A stretch of DNA of 64,000 nucleotides from Phlebopus portentosus. Taxonomy: Eukaryota > Basidiomycota > Agaricomycetes > Boletales > Boletinellaceae. The stretch covers positions 1,364,001 to 1,428,000 of the forward strand of contig JAYXKI010000008.1 of the NCBI GenBank assembly GCA_037892935.1, given 5' to 3'. The notes below the pieces were generated by a model, which did not search any database, was not told where the DNA came from, and saw only the letters and a program-made list of their open reading frames with translations. Both the position numbers and the translations under genes were made by a program. Numbering within the stretch: position 1 is the first letter of the stretch; each line of letters opens with the position of its first letter. Below, piece after piece: positions 11,937-26,320 of the stretch.

Positions 11937-13077
11937 TCAACACCCTTTAGTCACAGACTCTACCCGTGCTGCGGTCTGCTGCGCCTTCTTCTCCATTTTT
12001 ATCTTTAGCTTCTCAGCGCATCTCATTTTCTTAACAATGAGTGTGCAAATCTTGCACAGCGACGCTCGAGGCGCAGCATTTTCGTCCGTTTTCCCACTTG
12101 GTGTTTTCTTGCCTTTGTTCTTTGTGGTCAACTCGTAAGGAAAGTGATGCTCGGATATCGTGCGTCCACATCCCGAACATTCTTTACTTGACGCTGGAGC
12201 GTGAACGTCGCATATAGAGTTTATTTCCAAAGAAACTGACAGCGGGAGAAATGGACCCCTGAGATATATGTTCTCCGGATCGGGTTTACCTGTTTTGTGG
12301 TGCATGGAAACATAGCGTGACGAGAGATCGAGCAATTGTTCCCTTTGTTTCAAGTAGCCGCATTCGACGAAATGGTCGTATAGTTTTGCTATGCGTTTGA
12401 TATCGCTGGCTGCATAATCAAGAAGTTCGTCCGAAAGAGGACGCTGCATCCATATCTCGGATAAATTGTCTGAGTGAAGCTTTTTGACAGATGCTGTATG
12501 TATCCAATAGACATGCTTGAGTAAAACTCGGGGATAATTAGTAATTTTGGGAACTTGCCGTTTTTCATCTCAACACCATCGATTTTATGTTCCCTCATTG
12601 CGTCATCCATCCCATTCAGGACGTACACTTCTTCGAGCTGGAGCTTTCGGACTTCAGACATTGGGAACGTCCTTCTCACGAATCGGCACAAACGTCTGTG
12701 CTCCGTCTCTCCGCGTTTAGCTCGAGAAAGCACGTCTATGAGTTGAAGGTCCAAGACGTTTTCGATCGGACAGCTGTGACTGTAGAAAAGCTCGACGTAG
12801 TCCATACGTCCATCCCAGACGACTTTCGTTTTGGCGCGCGCGGAGGGTGTGAGCGAGAGTATGGAATTGAAGAGTAGCTGCAGCGAATCTTGTGGGAGGG
12901 CCAAGACGTCAAATAGGTAGACCTCAGCTGCGTGGGGGTTCCGATAGATATCAAGGACAGCGCTCCGGGTGCGCAGCCGAGATCACGCCCTTCGCAATCT
13001 AAGAAGACATACTCTGCATCCAGAAGTTTTTCGAGAGCCAGAGATATGGATTCTGCCGTTGTACAAAGTGTGAACAT
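11937..13077 (-). CDS. DEDDy 3'-5' exonuclease with C-terminal zinc ribbon (one frameshift)
   Basis: Exon 1 runs 13077-12577 and exon 2 12493-11937, joined by an 83-nt GTGTTG...CAG intron. Exo I is FLDCEGRDLG, Exo II lies in WDGRMDYVELF, and Exo III is LLDYAASDIKRIAKLYDHF with the Y-x3-D signature of DEDDy (RNase D/WRN/EXD-like) nucleases. The C-terminus has CSGCG and LCKIC pairs, a likely zinc ribbon, then a Lys-rich end. One base is missing in the run of five G at 12934-12938, so the frame slips between LSLISIGTP and HAAEVYLFDVLAL. The plus-strand paralogue at 26.3 kb reads DTPHADDVFVFDMIAL there, which fixes the expected reading. Probably an assembly error or a very recent lesion. RNA or DNA substrate unknown. 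Confidence 0.78.
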
Positions 13078-13419
13078 ATTATCCTCTTGAACGAAGGTTG
13101 AGCTCGAGCACTAGCAAGAGCGGAAGATTGATAGGAGACGCTCAAGCTAAGCGGTTAGACGCTGGCTCATTTTTCCCAGGAAGAAACTGCTATCTCGTGA
13201 ACATCAAAAATCCTTTCAGATTCATCTAGTATGTCCCAAAATAATAGCCAAAGAGAAGCTCGACAGAAGACGATTGGACGGTGTCGCTCAAGAGTCTATG
13301 CATATACTCCGCCTCAGGACTTGGGTTGGTTACCGAGCTTTCTGAGTGACGTAAGCAAGGTCCTTCGCGGAATAAATTAACATAGTAATTCTACAAAAGT
13401 AACGAGATACAAACAGACA
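13078..13419. other. Intergenic between convergent-spaced minus genes
   Basis: No reading frame of note. It holds the promoter of the exonuclease gene and the 3' flank of thymidylate synthase. Confidence 0.4.
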
Positions 13420-14463
<1,044 letters not shown>

Positions 14464-14635
14464 GATGTTGTACAAGTGGACGCGTCGTGGTAGTCGACGA
14501 ACAAGACGCGTCTGTGACATCCGTGACCTGTAATGAGCAAGCTACGATCACGTGCACTGTGACCAAAATGTTGAACTTGTCTCGCGTAAAGTGGCACGCG
14601 GCTTCGTCGTTGCTCCTTACCAGCTATCATCCACC
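14464..14635. promoter_or_regulatory. Shared bidirectional promoter with two ACGCGT boxes
   Basis: Only 172 bp separate the start codons of thymidylate synthase and the CDC20-type gene. Two perfect ACGCGT hexamers lie at 14480-14485 and 14506-14511, with related CGCG cores near 14583 and 14594. In budding and fission yeast this MluI cell-cycle box is bound by MBF/DSC1 and drives G1/S transcription of DNA-synthesis genes, including thymidylate synthase. Regulation here is inferred. Confidence 0.65.
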
Positions 14636-16619
14636 ATGCCGTCTAATCCAAAGACGCCTGCAAAGCGCTCGTCGCGGCTCAATAGCGATAAGCGTACACC
14701 GCTCTCGCCGTCTATCTCCCATGGCATTAGCAACATGTCGTTGGGCAGTAGCTCACCGAAAAAGTCATCGAAAAAGCGGAGTAAGTCTACTCAGAAGAAG
14801 ACGAGAACGTATGACATGACCGTGCAGACGAAGACCGGAGATACATCAAACCCTTTTATCTGCTCGTCGGACATACCTAGGCCCAGGTCACAGTCGCTGT
14901 CGAAAAGCTTGAATTACGACTTCCGCGCTGCGCTTGACCTTAGTGGATCCAACTCTCGGCCAACCACACCAGTTCGGAAATTCACCGATATGGGTAGCTT
15001 TACTATCACCGATGAGCTGCGTCGCGAAGCTTCTTGCGGGCTAATTACTAGGAAGGAACTTCAAAGTCAGCTTGATGTCATGAAGAAAGATTTTGTGCCG
15101 CCGCCGAGAAAGAAGGTTACACGATCAAGATCTCAACCTGCTATTGGCATGGTGCGTCTGACATACGTTGTGCTGCAAAGTGTTCTCAAAGCTCTTTTGT
15201 AGCGTGATCGGATCTACCCTCGTGAGCCGGAGATCATGTTTAGCCAAGCAGATCGGTTCATTCCAAATCGCGCCGAGCAGGATCTCTGCGCTACTCTCGA
15301 GCTTATGCACCTCAGCGTAAAATCAGCTTCTCCAAGACACACGGCTCGTCTCATAGAGGCCACTGGACTTCCCGTAGGCAAGCGCGTCTTGGCATTTCAT
15401 GAAGCACCGCCAGTACCTGCTCCAGACCCGACGCTTGCAGAGCAGCGCGAACTTGTCAAACCTCTCCTTCGAACACCGAGCCGCAACAATCTCACTACTT
15501 CCAGCGGCGGGACCTCCACTAGTAAGACGCGGAAACTTCCCACCCAGCCAGAACGTGTTCTCGATGCTCCTGGAATGGTGGACGACTTCTATCTCAACCT
15601 TATTAGCTGGTCGTCGTTGAATGTCGTAGCTGTCGCACTCGGTGAAAGCACGTACACTTGGCGCGCAGAAACGGGCGCCGTCTCTCACCTTACCGACGTG
15701 CCGGAAGAAACCTACGTCTCTTCCGTAGACTTCTCCGCAGATGGCGGGTTCCTCGCTATCGGAACAGGCACCGGTATGATCGAGCTATGGGATATTGAAG
15801 CCGGTACAAGGCTACGGAATATGAGTGGTCATTTAACTCAGATTCCTAGTCTTGCATGGAACGGGCACATTGTTTCTAGCGGTTGTGGTGACGGCGTCAT
15901 TTGGCACCACGATGTCCGAGTACCCCGACATAATGTGATGGAGTTCGTAGGTCATCATGGCGAAGTCTGTGGCCTTAAGTGGAGATCAGATGGAGAATTC
16001 CTAGCCAGCGGGGGAAACGATAATGTGGTCAATATATGGGATTGGCGCTTGCCCGCAAGTCTCACAGGGAATCAGCAACCGGAAACCAAGAATCAGGCCA
16101 AGTTTTCGAAGCGTAACCATGCTGCTGCAGTAAAAGTGAGTTCTCCCATAGAAATATATCGACTGATGTTAACGTTGCTCCAACTAGGCTCTTGCGTGGT
16201 GCCCATGGCAGCCGAATCTGCTTGCTTCAGGTGGAGGAACCCACGATGCAATGGTTCATATTTGGAATTGCAACACCGGAGGACGGGTCCATTCACTTCA
16301 GACACCGTCACAGATCACTTCTCTTCATTTCGCGCCGAACAAGAAGGAAATCCTTTCGACGCATGGATTTCCGGACAACGCAATCATGATTCACTCGTAC
16401 CCGGCGCTCACGAAGGTCGGTGAGATCAAGGAGGCACATGATGCGCGTGTTCTGTTCAGTTGCGTCAGTCCTTCCGGAGACCTCGTCCTGACTGGCGCTG
16501 GGGACGAGAACCTCAAGTTCTGGCGTATTTGGGATGCGGTCAAGACGACGAAGCATAAGTCGAAGAGCAGTGGCCTGGGAGGTCTGGGCGGTCGCGATGG
16601 ATTCGCGTTGATCCGATGA
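14636..16619 (+). CDS. CDC20: CDC20/Slp1-type activator of the anaphase-promoting complex
   Basis: Exons 14636-15151, 15203-16135 and 16188-16619 give 626 residues in a continuous frame. The basic, disordered N-terminus leads to a C-box (DRFIPNRAEQDL), an RVLAFHEAPP element, then RKLPTQPERVLDAPGMVDDF, which opens the seven-bladed WD40 propeller. The last two residues are Ile-Arg, the tail that docks on the APC/C TPR subunits. VDDFYLNLISWSSLNVVAVAL is closer to Cdc20 than to Cdh1 proteins. It recruits D-box and KEN substrates such as securin and cyclin B at anaphase and is the target of the spindle checkpoint. The N-terminus is longer than in yeasts. A meiotic Ama1-like role is less likely. 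Confidence 0.9.
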
Positions 16620-19600
16620 TTATAAACGATCTCTTGTTTTATTGCTTTCCTTTCGAATCGTGTATCTTGCTCTGGCTTTAGAGCGCTTGCACGTCGCGAT
16701 TTCAACTCGCTTTGTGGAGACGATCTCATCCGTTCTTTACGGATAGACATGCTATGTAGTATACAGTCGATTAAAGAAAGTGTTGTCAATGCAAAGTAGT
16801 GGGGTCCCGGATGTCGTGCTGACTCCCTGGGTACTACGTGCTTATTGCTCGATGCGACATTATTGATCGCACCCTGCAGTGTTTCTCTTATTTTTGTGAA
16901 TTCACAAGGACGATTGCTTGATCCCATCGATTGTCGTTAGAAACCGCTGTAAATATCCATGGGATTATGTTACTGTCGCCCTGGAATGGTAATCATGATT
17001 GTATTGATCATCGATCAAAAAGGCGCCTGTATACAGACCGCGACTGAAATTTAAAAACAAGGGCGCCAGCAGGTATGAGGAACGATACGTGCTATCTGCT
17101 TGAAGCGTCTGCGGGAGATCTGAAAAGTTGGACGTATGAAGGCTAATTATCGTTGAGAAGTTGTGCGGTAATGAATAGGGAGACTTGTTTAGGCAGCGGT
17201 GCGTCTATCAAGTATTGTCGGCGAGGATGCTTTAGGATTGCTATTAGGCGTTTGTGTTTGGCATGTGCGCTGATAACGGAGAGGAGGGTGTCAGGATGGA
17301 CACAAGCAAAATTTGTCCTGTACTAGGCGCCTGTGAGGCAGGTGGGGATGACGGAACACTGAGACGCGCAGAGGTAAATCTTCGTCGACGACATGTCGGT
17401 GAGTTGTGTGGCGGTGCGTGAGCATATAGCTACGTATTCATTTTGTTGTCGCGTCGCTTTGACGTCTGTCTGGCGCCGTTAATGCTTTTGTCCTCGGCGG
17501 ATCCTGGATGAAAGAGAGACGCCGACGTGAAGACTTGAAGGTGTAAAATTAGCGAATGGGTGTGTGGGTTACTGTAAGTGTGTCCGTCTGTGCTTATCGA
17601 TCATCCTCCGGTGGTAGATGCAGAGTGGCGCCGGATTTGAAGTGCGCGTATACAGTGACGGAGATTGGAAGAACCCGAGATGCAAGAACGGAGTGATGGA
17701 CCATAGGACAAAGAGGAGATGAACTATAGATGTTGGTGATAGGAATGCAGATTGAAGAGCGAGAGTGAATATACTTTGGGGTTAGGAGCTAAAGATGACT
17801 TCGAACCTCAATCGAGGAGGATAATTCATAGTATAGACTCGAGGGTTACCGTTTGACCGCTGTTAGAGTGGGTATGGGTGCCCTGAGAGTAATGGTTCTC
17901 GCCGAAGGCAGTTAGGCGGGGAAGTACAAAAAGTTAAGAAAAGCGTTCTGGCATGGGAGGCTGTCCTCGTTTTCGCGGTCCGCAGATCCATTAGTTAGTG
18001 TTCCTTGCTAGACGACAAAGCGCCACGCCAGCGCGACAAAATCAATGAGAATACCGACGAAATAACCGGGGAGTAAAAGCTCGAGAATGGATATAGGGAT
18101 CAAAGCCAATCAGGTATTTTGAGCTTCTGACGTTGCGAAGAGGTAGCTCGGAAAGATACCGATGGTTTTGAGGTTCCGATCGTGGGACGGAGAGAACTTT
18201 GTTTTATGAACTTTGTCATGTGTAGACTGTATTTATTGTCTTGAAAGAGAATGACGGTAATGGCTAGAAGGAGGAGTGAAGAGTCCGTGAAAGCTTCATT
18301 TCCGTGAATAGGAACAAATTTAAGGTAAGGGTCGACGGAACCAAGTTGACCACTACTGCGACTGGTATGGTGTGCGCCACGTGGGAGAGCTGTTGAGAGT
18401 ACCAGAAATGGAATGTCGCCGTCAAATGGAAGCAGAGAACGTAATCAGAGTGCCGATCAAATGCCCCAAGTTAGAGTGATCTGAATAGAAATAAGTAAGA
18501 TAGGACTAAACCATGATGAGGACTAGCCGGGATCAATCTTTCATCATCTGATTTTCTATCCAATTTTTAATTGAACTACTACCTACATACACAGACCAGA
18601 GGGGTGTTTTGTCTTCTCTTCATCATACACGTTTTTGTCGTTGCGTCGACTACGACGACACGACGACAACGTGCAGCGAGAGACGGAGCGACGCCGCCCA
18701 CCGCCACCGATCGCTCCAACAGCACTCGTAGCTCGACCCTGGGTTCGCGGCAAGCGGATTCAAAAGTAGAGTAGGCAGACCCGGACTGGACTAGGGACGT
18801 TCACGTCAATCCTCCACGCACACTTCGCTTGCTTGCTTTCCATCTTAGCGACTATTGCAAATATTTTGATTTTCTAATTCGTCTTGGGCTCTCTTCTTCT
18901 TTCCTTGGGGCTCTTCAGTGCCACAGTAAAATCTCTCGCGTAAGTAAAGGCCCTTGCTACGCTCTTGCCAGTTGCTCCTCTCGCCGACAAACAGACGCAC
19001 ACGATTGAAGCTCAACGACGGTCAGTTGGAGATCAACCATCATCAACTGTGGTCTGCGAATAATCAACGTGCGCGCTGATTCCGATACACTCCACGATAG
19101 ACGGAACGAACGAGTGATTGACTGCCCGACCGAGACTCCCCGACAGGCACAACATCGAGTGCCTCTTCCGATCTCGCTTTCATTTGCTTCCTCATCTTCT
19201 CTGCACGGCGAAGTCGACAGTTGAGTGTGTTGAAGAAGGTCAACATCGATATTTGGGTCGGCTGCCACCCGAAATTGCATTGTTGGTGAGTTTCTCTTCG
19301 TTGTCGTCATGACCTGTGTCGCCACCGGCCTTTCCCCATTTTTCATCCTGTCCTCCTTCATTGCTGAGTCCTTATCGTCTGTCGAGAAGGTCGTTCTTCA
19401 ATATTGCTTACTCCTGTTCCCGCGTTCATTTTTAACGTCTTCATTTCTATTTACTCGAACAATAAGAGAAGAACAAAAGGCACTAACCATCTGCTTTCTT
19501 TCTGTTCTTTGCTTTTCATATATCTTTGCCCTTCGCGGCGCGTGCACGACTTTTGGGGACACATCACCCTGGTCCCGCTGTTTGACCCCGTTGCTCGTGT

Positions 19601-20647
19601 TTTGACTGCGACGGACGCTTTTGACGCTCATACCAACACGACGGTCACGGTGCCACGGTGCCACCATATCCCCGTGTCGTGCATCTTCTGTTCAAACCCG
19701 TCCGCCATATTCTCTCGCATTGCTGAAACGTTTGCGGCGCATATACACCCACGCTCGGAACTCTCATCATCCCGCGTCTCCCTCCTGCTTCGCGACGCGA
19801 CATTCCGCGTATTTTGACTTCATTTTCCTGGGGTGGAATCACGTAAACACATCCTACCGTGTGCTTGTCCGAACGCGGGGGATTTTCTTCATCTGGGCGT
19901 GGTTTCTTTTGGGCCCTGCTATTCCAATCCATCCCGTTAGTCGGTGTGGATCGACTCGGGAAGTTTGACGATCCGCGCATCAACATCTTTCGAAATCAAT
20001 CACAGCTAGAAATAAACCACGCACATTTAGGTTCTTCCCTTGCTCTTGCTGACGACGACGACACAAAGTGATTGCTACGGGCGACGCAGACGATACCAGA
20101 TCTGGTTGCTAGGGTGAAATCAACTGAAAAAAGTAGGAAGGTTTACCGGAGGAGTGCTTACCGTGAAGGTGGAGGTTGACTTTGTCCAGGTGAGCTTCAT
20201 CAATTCCGTTTATATTTCAGCAATATCGCGATCAAGGTCGCTACGCGGGTCCATTGTTCGTGCAAGGCCGCATCTGTTGCTACCCGAGATGTGGACCATC
20301 CGCTTTTGCTTCACATCCCGTTATCTTGTTTATGTAACTCAATTTGCGAGTTTACCGAGCGCAGTTTCGCCCGTCCCACGCTGCATTACCAAAATCGAGG
20401 ATCTCGTGTGCTGATATTTTGTCTTCTTATGCTATGCCCTGCATTCTCTTTAAAGGGTAAATAGAGCAGAGCGAATATCACAGGAAGCTCTCTCCCTTCT
20501 CTTCTTGCCTTGACGACCGCTGGGCGAGAGATACGAGGTTGATTGGAGGACGGTCAATTCGGGCATCGAGTATTTCTCATTTGCGTTTCCATTTTACGAC
20601 CTCAATCACGACGACGACGACTCTAAAAAGAGGAGAGCAGGAAGACA
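16620..20647. other. Long gene-free region, presumed leader of the next gene
   Basis: Four kilobases contain no supported gene. The first half is purine-rich on the plus strand. From about 18,550 the sequence turns pyrimidine-rich with long TTC/CTT tracts, as often seen in promoters and 5' leaders of highly expressed fungal genes. Short frames near 18571-19970 are Arg/Ser-rich and look like by-products. Several GTAAG and CAG pairs would allow 5' UTR introns. No tRNA or repeat was recognised. Confidence 0.45.
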
Positions 20648-23600
20648 ATGACGATGACGCACCGATACGAATCGATGTCGTTGTCGACAGAGGTGCAAGC
20701 TGAGGATGTTCTAGCCGCGTTGTCTGCATTTCCCACCCCGCCAAGCCATATTCCAGCATCGCCTGCCGTGTCGAGCGGAGCAAGCAGCAGCAACTTCTCA
20801 TTATCTCGAGGGCGGGATCGGAACGCTCCGCCGAGTTCATTCACTAGGTCAAGCACGATGAGACCAGGGCCTGTGAGGAGAGACAGTGAGATGAGCGTGG
20901 GGAGTGCATATAGCGCGCAGAGCGCGACTAGTGGACAAAGTGTGCAGAGCGGAAAACTGAGCCTACGGGTGAACGGACATGATATCGAGCAGACTCGCAA
21001 ATCTATGAAGGATGTAAAGAGGGATAGTGGGAGTGGGAGTAGTACGTCCTCTGGGCTGATGGTAAATGGCTCTTTGGCTTCGATGCTGCCCAGTCCTATG
21101 AGCGGGCGGACGTATTTTACGGCGCCCAGCTCACCTTTACCGCCTAACGCGCCCTGTGCGGGACCCAGTTCGGCAGTCTCCTCTGGAATGGGGATAGGAA
21201 CACGCTTTTCGTCCTCGTCTTCTTTAAATACCCCGTCATCGGCTTATCCAGTATCGACCTCATCTGCATCCGCATATCCGTCATCCTCACCGTCCTCCGC
21301 GTATCCTTATTCTCCGACTTACACCAGTCGTTATGCGTACCCAGTTCCTTCGGCGTCTACTCGCACGGCGCTTTCGATGCTTTCTTCTACTACTGCCGCT
21401 GCTTCTACTTCTTCGTCGCATTCCTCTATGCATGTGCCAATCAGCGCTGTTGGCATGTCACCTATCGAAGAGCGGGATGAACGGGATCGAGAAAAAATGC
21501 GAGAGGGACTGTCTCGACGCCAGTCTTCTATGCCTCCTTCGACTCGACGTCGAAGCCGGTTTAGTCGGTCAAAGGCGGAAAGCGAGAGTGGGAGCGAGAT
21601 CGGTGGTCCGCCGACTGTTCCTCTGCCTCCCGTCCCTTCGATGCCGGAACCTGGAGATTCTTCAAGTGCAACACCGCGTGGAAAGCCACCTTCAGTGAAG
21701 TCGCTTCCTTCGCTACGGTCAGGTAGAAAGACTACGAGTCATGGTCACGATTCTGAGAATGGACGCGGAAGGAGGGAGAGTGGGGTGAGCGTTATGAGCA
21801 CTGCGAGCGGTGCGAGTGCTTTTAGCTCTGTTGCATCGAGCCTCGCTGAGCTTGGTGTAGCGGTGCGCTTTCGTGCAGGGAGCGAACCAGGGAAGGAAGT
21901 CGAGACTAAGAAAGTTGCAGATGAGCGACCGAAAGGGACTCCTCGAGCGGGCACGGTCCCGCTTAGAATTGATATTCCTCCAACACTTGCGCAAGAAAAG
22001 GAACGACCTATTGCCAGGGCCGAGACGATAGACAAACCGTTAGGTTCGGGGAATTCGTTGGCTTCGCCTTCGCCGCGGGAGCTCGGCGGTTCGCGTGGAT
22101 CATCGGACAGAGGTCCGGATGGCGAGAAGGCGCAAAGCCCGACGGCAAGCTTGTTTAGTGTTGCGAGCGGTGCGACTACGCGAAGCGGGGGTATGACCAC
22201 GGCGCAGATTTTGAAAACTAGGGTCAGCGGCATATTAGAAGGCATACCTGGCGTAAGCCCGCCTACGGGTACGCCTGTGAGGGTGAGTCCGAGTCCGCAC
22301 ATGAACGGAGGCGGAGGAAGCGGAGAGAGAAGAGAGGGTAAGTACACAGGTGCTGCTTATTTTCTCCATTCTCTTTGTATGGTTTGCATTTTCGGCGCGT
22401 TCGCTAGCGGAAGTGCTTCTTCCGCAGTCTCTGTGCCCGTCTTGTTTTCGCGTTTTCTTCTCAATGGCCGAGCCTGAGCGCGCCGGAGCTAGCGAGTCTG
22501 GTATTACCTTACCGGGTAGCAATGAGCGGCGCGCGGATTCGACTGGCTCGTTTCACCCCGGGCCCCTTTCATTTTCGCTTTTATGGCTTAGTGCTAATTC
22601 CTTTGGCATAAGCGCGTTACGATAGCAGTGCTGATCTCTTGTTCTTTTCACGCAGCGTTCCCAGGTACAGCGGTTGCAAAAAGCGACGTCGACGAGTCTG
22701 CACCCGCCGGCGAGTTCTGCGAATATGTGCGACAAGACCGGCAGTGCCGTGGGTGAGAGTAATGGGTTGCTGACTGCTGAGGATTTGAATGAGAATCTGT
22801 TACTTGCACGCGCTGTTTCGCCGCTGACGCCAGGTGAATATGGAGGTAGCGCGTCGTCGGCGTCGCTGGAGCTCTCGACCACGACACGAGCTCTCCGTGA
22901 GAGGATCAGGGACGGGCCCTCGGCGCTCACTGTGCCTTCTCTCACGAGCGTACCTCCGTTGCCGGACGTGGAAATGGACGGAAACGAAAGTGAGAAAGGT
23001 GATGGAGAGCCGAGGCTGTCTTCGGAGAGCTTGCTGGGTCAGTTCCCGTCGGCGCCGATAACACGGCCGCCGCCCACATCGTATCCATTTCCTGCCTCAA
23101 GTTCTCACACCGATTATTCTCTAACACCAACCTCGGCGTCGAGCTCCAGCTCGAACATTATTCTGCGGACGATGAGCCAGAGTCGGAGGAAGCCGTTGCC
23201 TGCGGCTCCACGTGGATTACGTTCGTCTCCGTCGTCCATCAACACATTTGGTCGCGATTCTTCGTCCATCGCGGAAGATGCGGTCGATGGAGTCCGTGGT
23301 CGTGGTTCGGATCGGGATGGTGCGGGAAGCCCTGACATAACGACCATGATAAACAAGACACCGCGTCCGGCGCTACGTTCGAAATCTCTCTCTGTGAGGT
23401 CCAGTCGGTCAAGCAAGTCTTTGTCTACACGCTCGAGCTCGATAAAAAGCTCGAATAGGGAACGCACGCGTCCATCCCTTCCCGATGAGAGTGAGAGGCA
23501 GAAGGCACTTTCCCGATTCAGCGCACTTTCGTCTTCCTCATCTGCTTCGCTTTCCCGTATGTCAAGCTTGAAGAGTAATGGAATGTCTATGCGGCGATCT

Positions 23601-25305
23601 GCTGGTTCGGAGTTCATAAATGCATATGGCGGGATAGACGAAGATGCAGAGGCAAATGTGGATTATGGGATTGCGATCGCAAGGCATCGTGGAGGATACG
23701 ACTTGTCTCCCAGGCTTGACAGCAACATTGACGAATTCGGCGCTATACGCAATGGGCACAATCCTGCAGACTTCTTTAGTGAGGAGGCAGATTCGTTGCT
23801 TGGCGGTGTGGCTGAGAACGGTTCACCAGACGACGAAGAAAGTGATAGCGATATTGACCTGCATACACCACTTCCTCACATCCTACTACGCGAGGGCGTC
23901 CTATCACCACATTCGAAAGTGCTCGCATCTCTGTCGTCGGGCTCGCTTAGCCCACGAAACTCGATTGCGGGCACGGGTAGGGATAGCGTTGCGAGTTATG
24001 CCACGAACGGTGAGTTCCAGTTAATCGACATTATATCTGTAGTTATCTGATGTGTGCATTTTAGCGTCCTTCGGATCTGTGATGACGAAGACCGGTTTAT
24101 TCAAGGATGAGCGCAACACGGAGAGACGCCGCCGCCGCCACCGTGATGGAAAGCTCCTCCGGGAAGGCTTGGGACTAACAACAGGCTTAGGATGGAGTGA
24201 TAGGTGTGCCGCCAACAACTGTTCCTTTATCTGCATCTTTCTGATATTGACCTCTGCCTGTATTTGAAGCGAGGATGAGGACGCACCTTCGCCCTTTACG
24301 AATCGCGTGACTAGTATGACGTTGTCGCGGAATGCGAGCATGGCCTCTGTTCGATCTGGATCGTCAAAGAAGTCTCAGTTCTTCTCTCGCTCAACTCCTT
24401 CATCTGAGGCTCCTTCAAGAGCTGTGTCGTCACTATCAGGACGTCCAAACATCTTATCATCACGAACTTCTCGTAGTCCTAGTGAACCCCATCCTCTCTC
24501 AAAATCTTATTCCTCCGTGAACCTTGCACAGCGAAGGACCGGTCCGCAGGAGAAACTCTTGAAGAGCGCCGGTGAAGAACGCCGCTCTATGTCTCCGACG
24601 AGCTCCAGTACTACAAGCTTGCCATTTCCGCCAACTCCGAGAGACGACGTGCATGATAGCTCGGATGAAAACTTGCCTTCGATGATCTCCGGGCGTGACC
24701 GGACGGTTTCGCGAACGTCAAGTGGCGGGGCAAGAACACCTACCGCTGGCTCACTGAAACCGAGACAAAGTGTATCGTCGCTTCGTGCTCGATCTGTAAC
24801 AAGCTCCAAGTCTACACCACCATCTCGTTTGCCGTCCACTGGAGCTTCCACGCCTCGTCCTCTTCGTCTGCCTGTACTTCAGCAACAGAAGTCGCTGAAT
24901 GCCGAAGACGGCTTGAAGCTTCAACCAGGACAGCCGACTCCTGGTTCCGGCTCAATATTGGGCTACAATCGCAACTTACATGATCGACAACGTGCTCAGC
25001 TGCTTTCGGCGCCGAAATCCGCCCCAATCCACGGAAGTGGGGACCCACCCGACATTGTTTCTCCCGCGATTTCTCAAAAGTCAGCACCTTCTACATACGG
25101 AGACCGACGTGCGTACGGTTCAATGCCCACCACTTCGTCGCTCCAGCCTCCGGCTAGTGCTACCAATAGTACGTCGCGATTGCGAGAACCGTCGCCATCG
25201 AGGTTATCTACGCCGATGACGGGACTTGCAAGACCCCGCACCGGGACAGGCATGGCGTACCGACAAAGTTCGATGCCTGCGAGTCCTGTTGGGACTGCGA
25301 TCTAG
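20648..25305 (+). CDS. Large serine-rich, mostly disordered protein
   Basis: The protein starts MTMTHRYESMS and is dominated by Ser, Arg, Pro and Thr with many RSxS-type phospho-sites. Supported exons are 20648-22337, about 22660-24009, 24065-24203 and 24270-25305; the last two junctions are clean and form GLGWSDSEDEDAPSPFTNRV. A conserved-looking block precedes it (RRRRRHRDGKLLREGLGLTT). The junction between 22.34 and 22.66 kb is not solved: the donor at 22338 is phase 1, while the best acceptor before 22660 is phase 0, so there is a missed exon or a one-base error. More than 1,400 residues are expected. No catalytic domain is visible. A signalling, cell-polarity or scaffold role would fit but is only a guess. 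Confidence 0.65.
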
Positions 25306-26320
25306 CTTGTATCTTTGTCGTACTGCGTTTACATACCCGCCCTATCTCCGATCTCCTTCGAATATCAATTTGGATCTTCGAACTGGCCTTTCTTAGAGTC
25401 TGTGCTTTCACCCTTTGATCACCACTCCTCTTCATCCTGCATTCTTCTAGTTCGTTATGAACGTTTCGCATTACATTCGTATTAAAAATTTCATCGCATC
25501 TGTTCCCCGGTCACAGCGCATTTTTTCTTATCGTGGATGACATTCTTTTGTACCAGTACCACACTCCCTTGCCCATACTGCGGATCCATTGTGTATTCAA
25601 TCCTTTATACCTTCCGCGACCCTATCTATCGTACCTATTTATAGTATCCGCGCTTATGTTTCTATAATCTCGGAGTAGCTCCATTCCTTCATCTTGTCTA
25701 TTCGACTATCTCATCTCTGAACAGTGTCAATCTTTCACTGTTTTTGTACTCTTTTTTTTTTTTTTTGGTTCCTCGTGCCTTCGACATTCCTTGGAATTCT
25801 CGGATCCATTCTTCCCTTCATGATTTCTTTTGTCGTTACATTTAGGATTTTGGCTACTGAGCTTAGGAAGGAAGCAAGATATCCGATTTAGATGCTTTAG
25901 AATAGCTTGTTCTTTAGGGGAGGGGAAAATAATGAGTGTCCTGAAAGTTAGGCGTGGGAAGAAGACACTTGCATCGGGGCCGGTATGCGCGTCAATGCGA
26001 CTCTGAACTCAACCGTCGCGTCGCGGTGCTTGCGGTATACAAGTCTTAGATTTAAAAATTGACTTCGTCAATAATTCACGCCATCCTCGATCTTTTGGGT
26101 ATATGCGGCGAGTCAAAGTGCCACTAACCTAGCCCGTGCTTTATGTGGCTGGCAATTGGCCTAAGCGCCGACCAAGCACTGTCTCTACAAAATCTGTACA
26201 TGTATCAGGAGCTCCAGACTGTCAATTCAGTCTAAGATTCCCGACTTACCCTTTCGACGAAATAGCGAGATGCATAGTCTCACTACCTCAGCTGGCATTA
26301 CTCGATCCTCTGCACCTCGA
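25306..26320. other. 3' flank and intergenic DNA
   Basis: T-rich, with a T17-type run near 25751, consistent with a 3' UTR and terminator region. No gene or repeat was seen. Confidence 0.45.

Noticed and set aside
18571..19986. Several Arg/Ser-rich short frames in the pyrimidine-rich leader
   Set aside because: They occur on both strands at the same place and mirror the base composition, with no domain or splice support.
22350..22625. Open frame between the first two large exons of the serine-rich gene as a separate protein or middle exon
   Set aside because: No pair of splice sites gives a phase that fits both neighbours, and the composition at its start is hydrophobic and intron-like. Left as unsolved.
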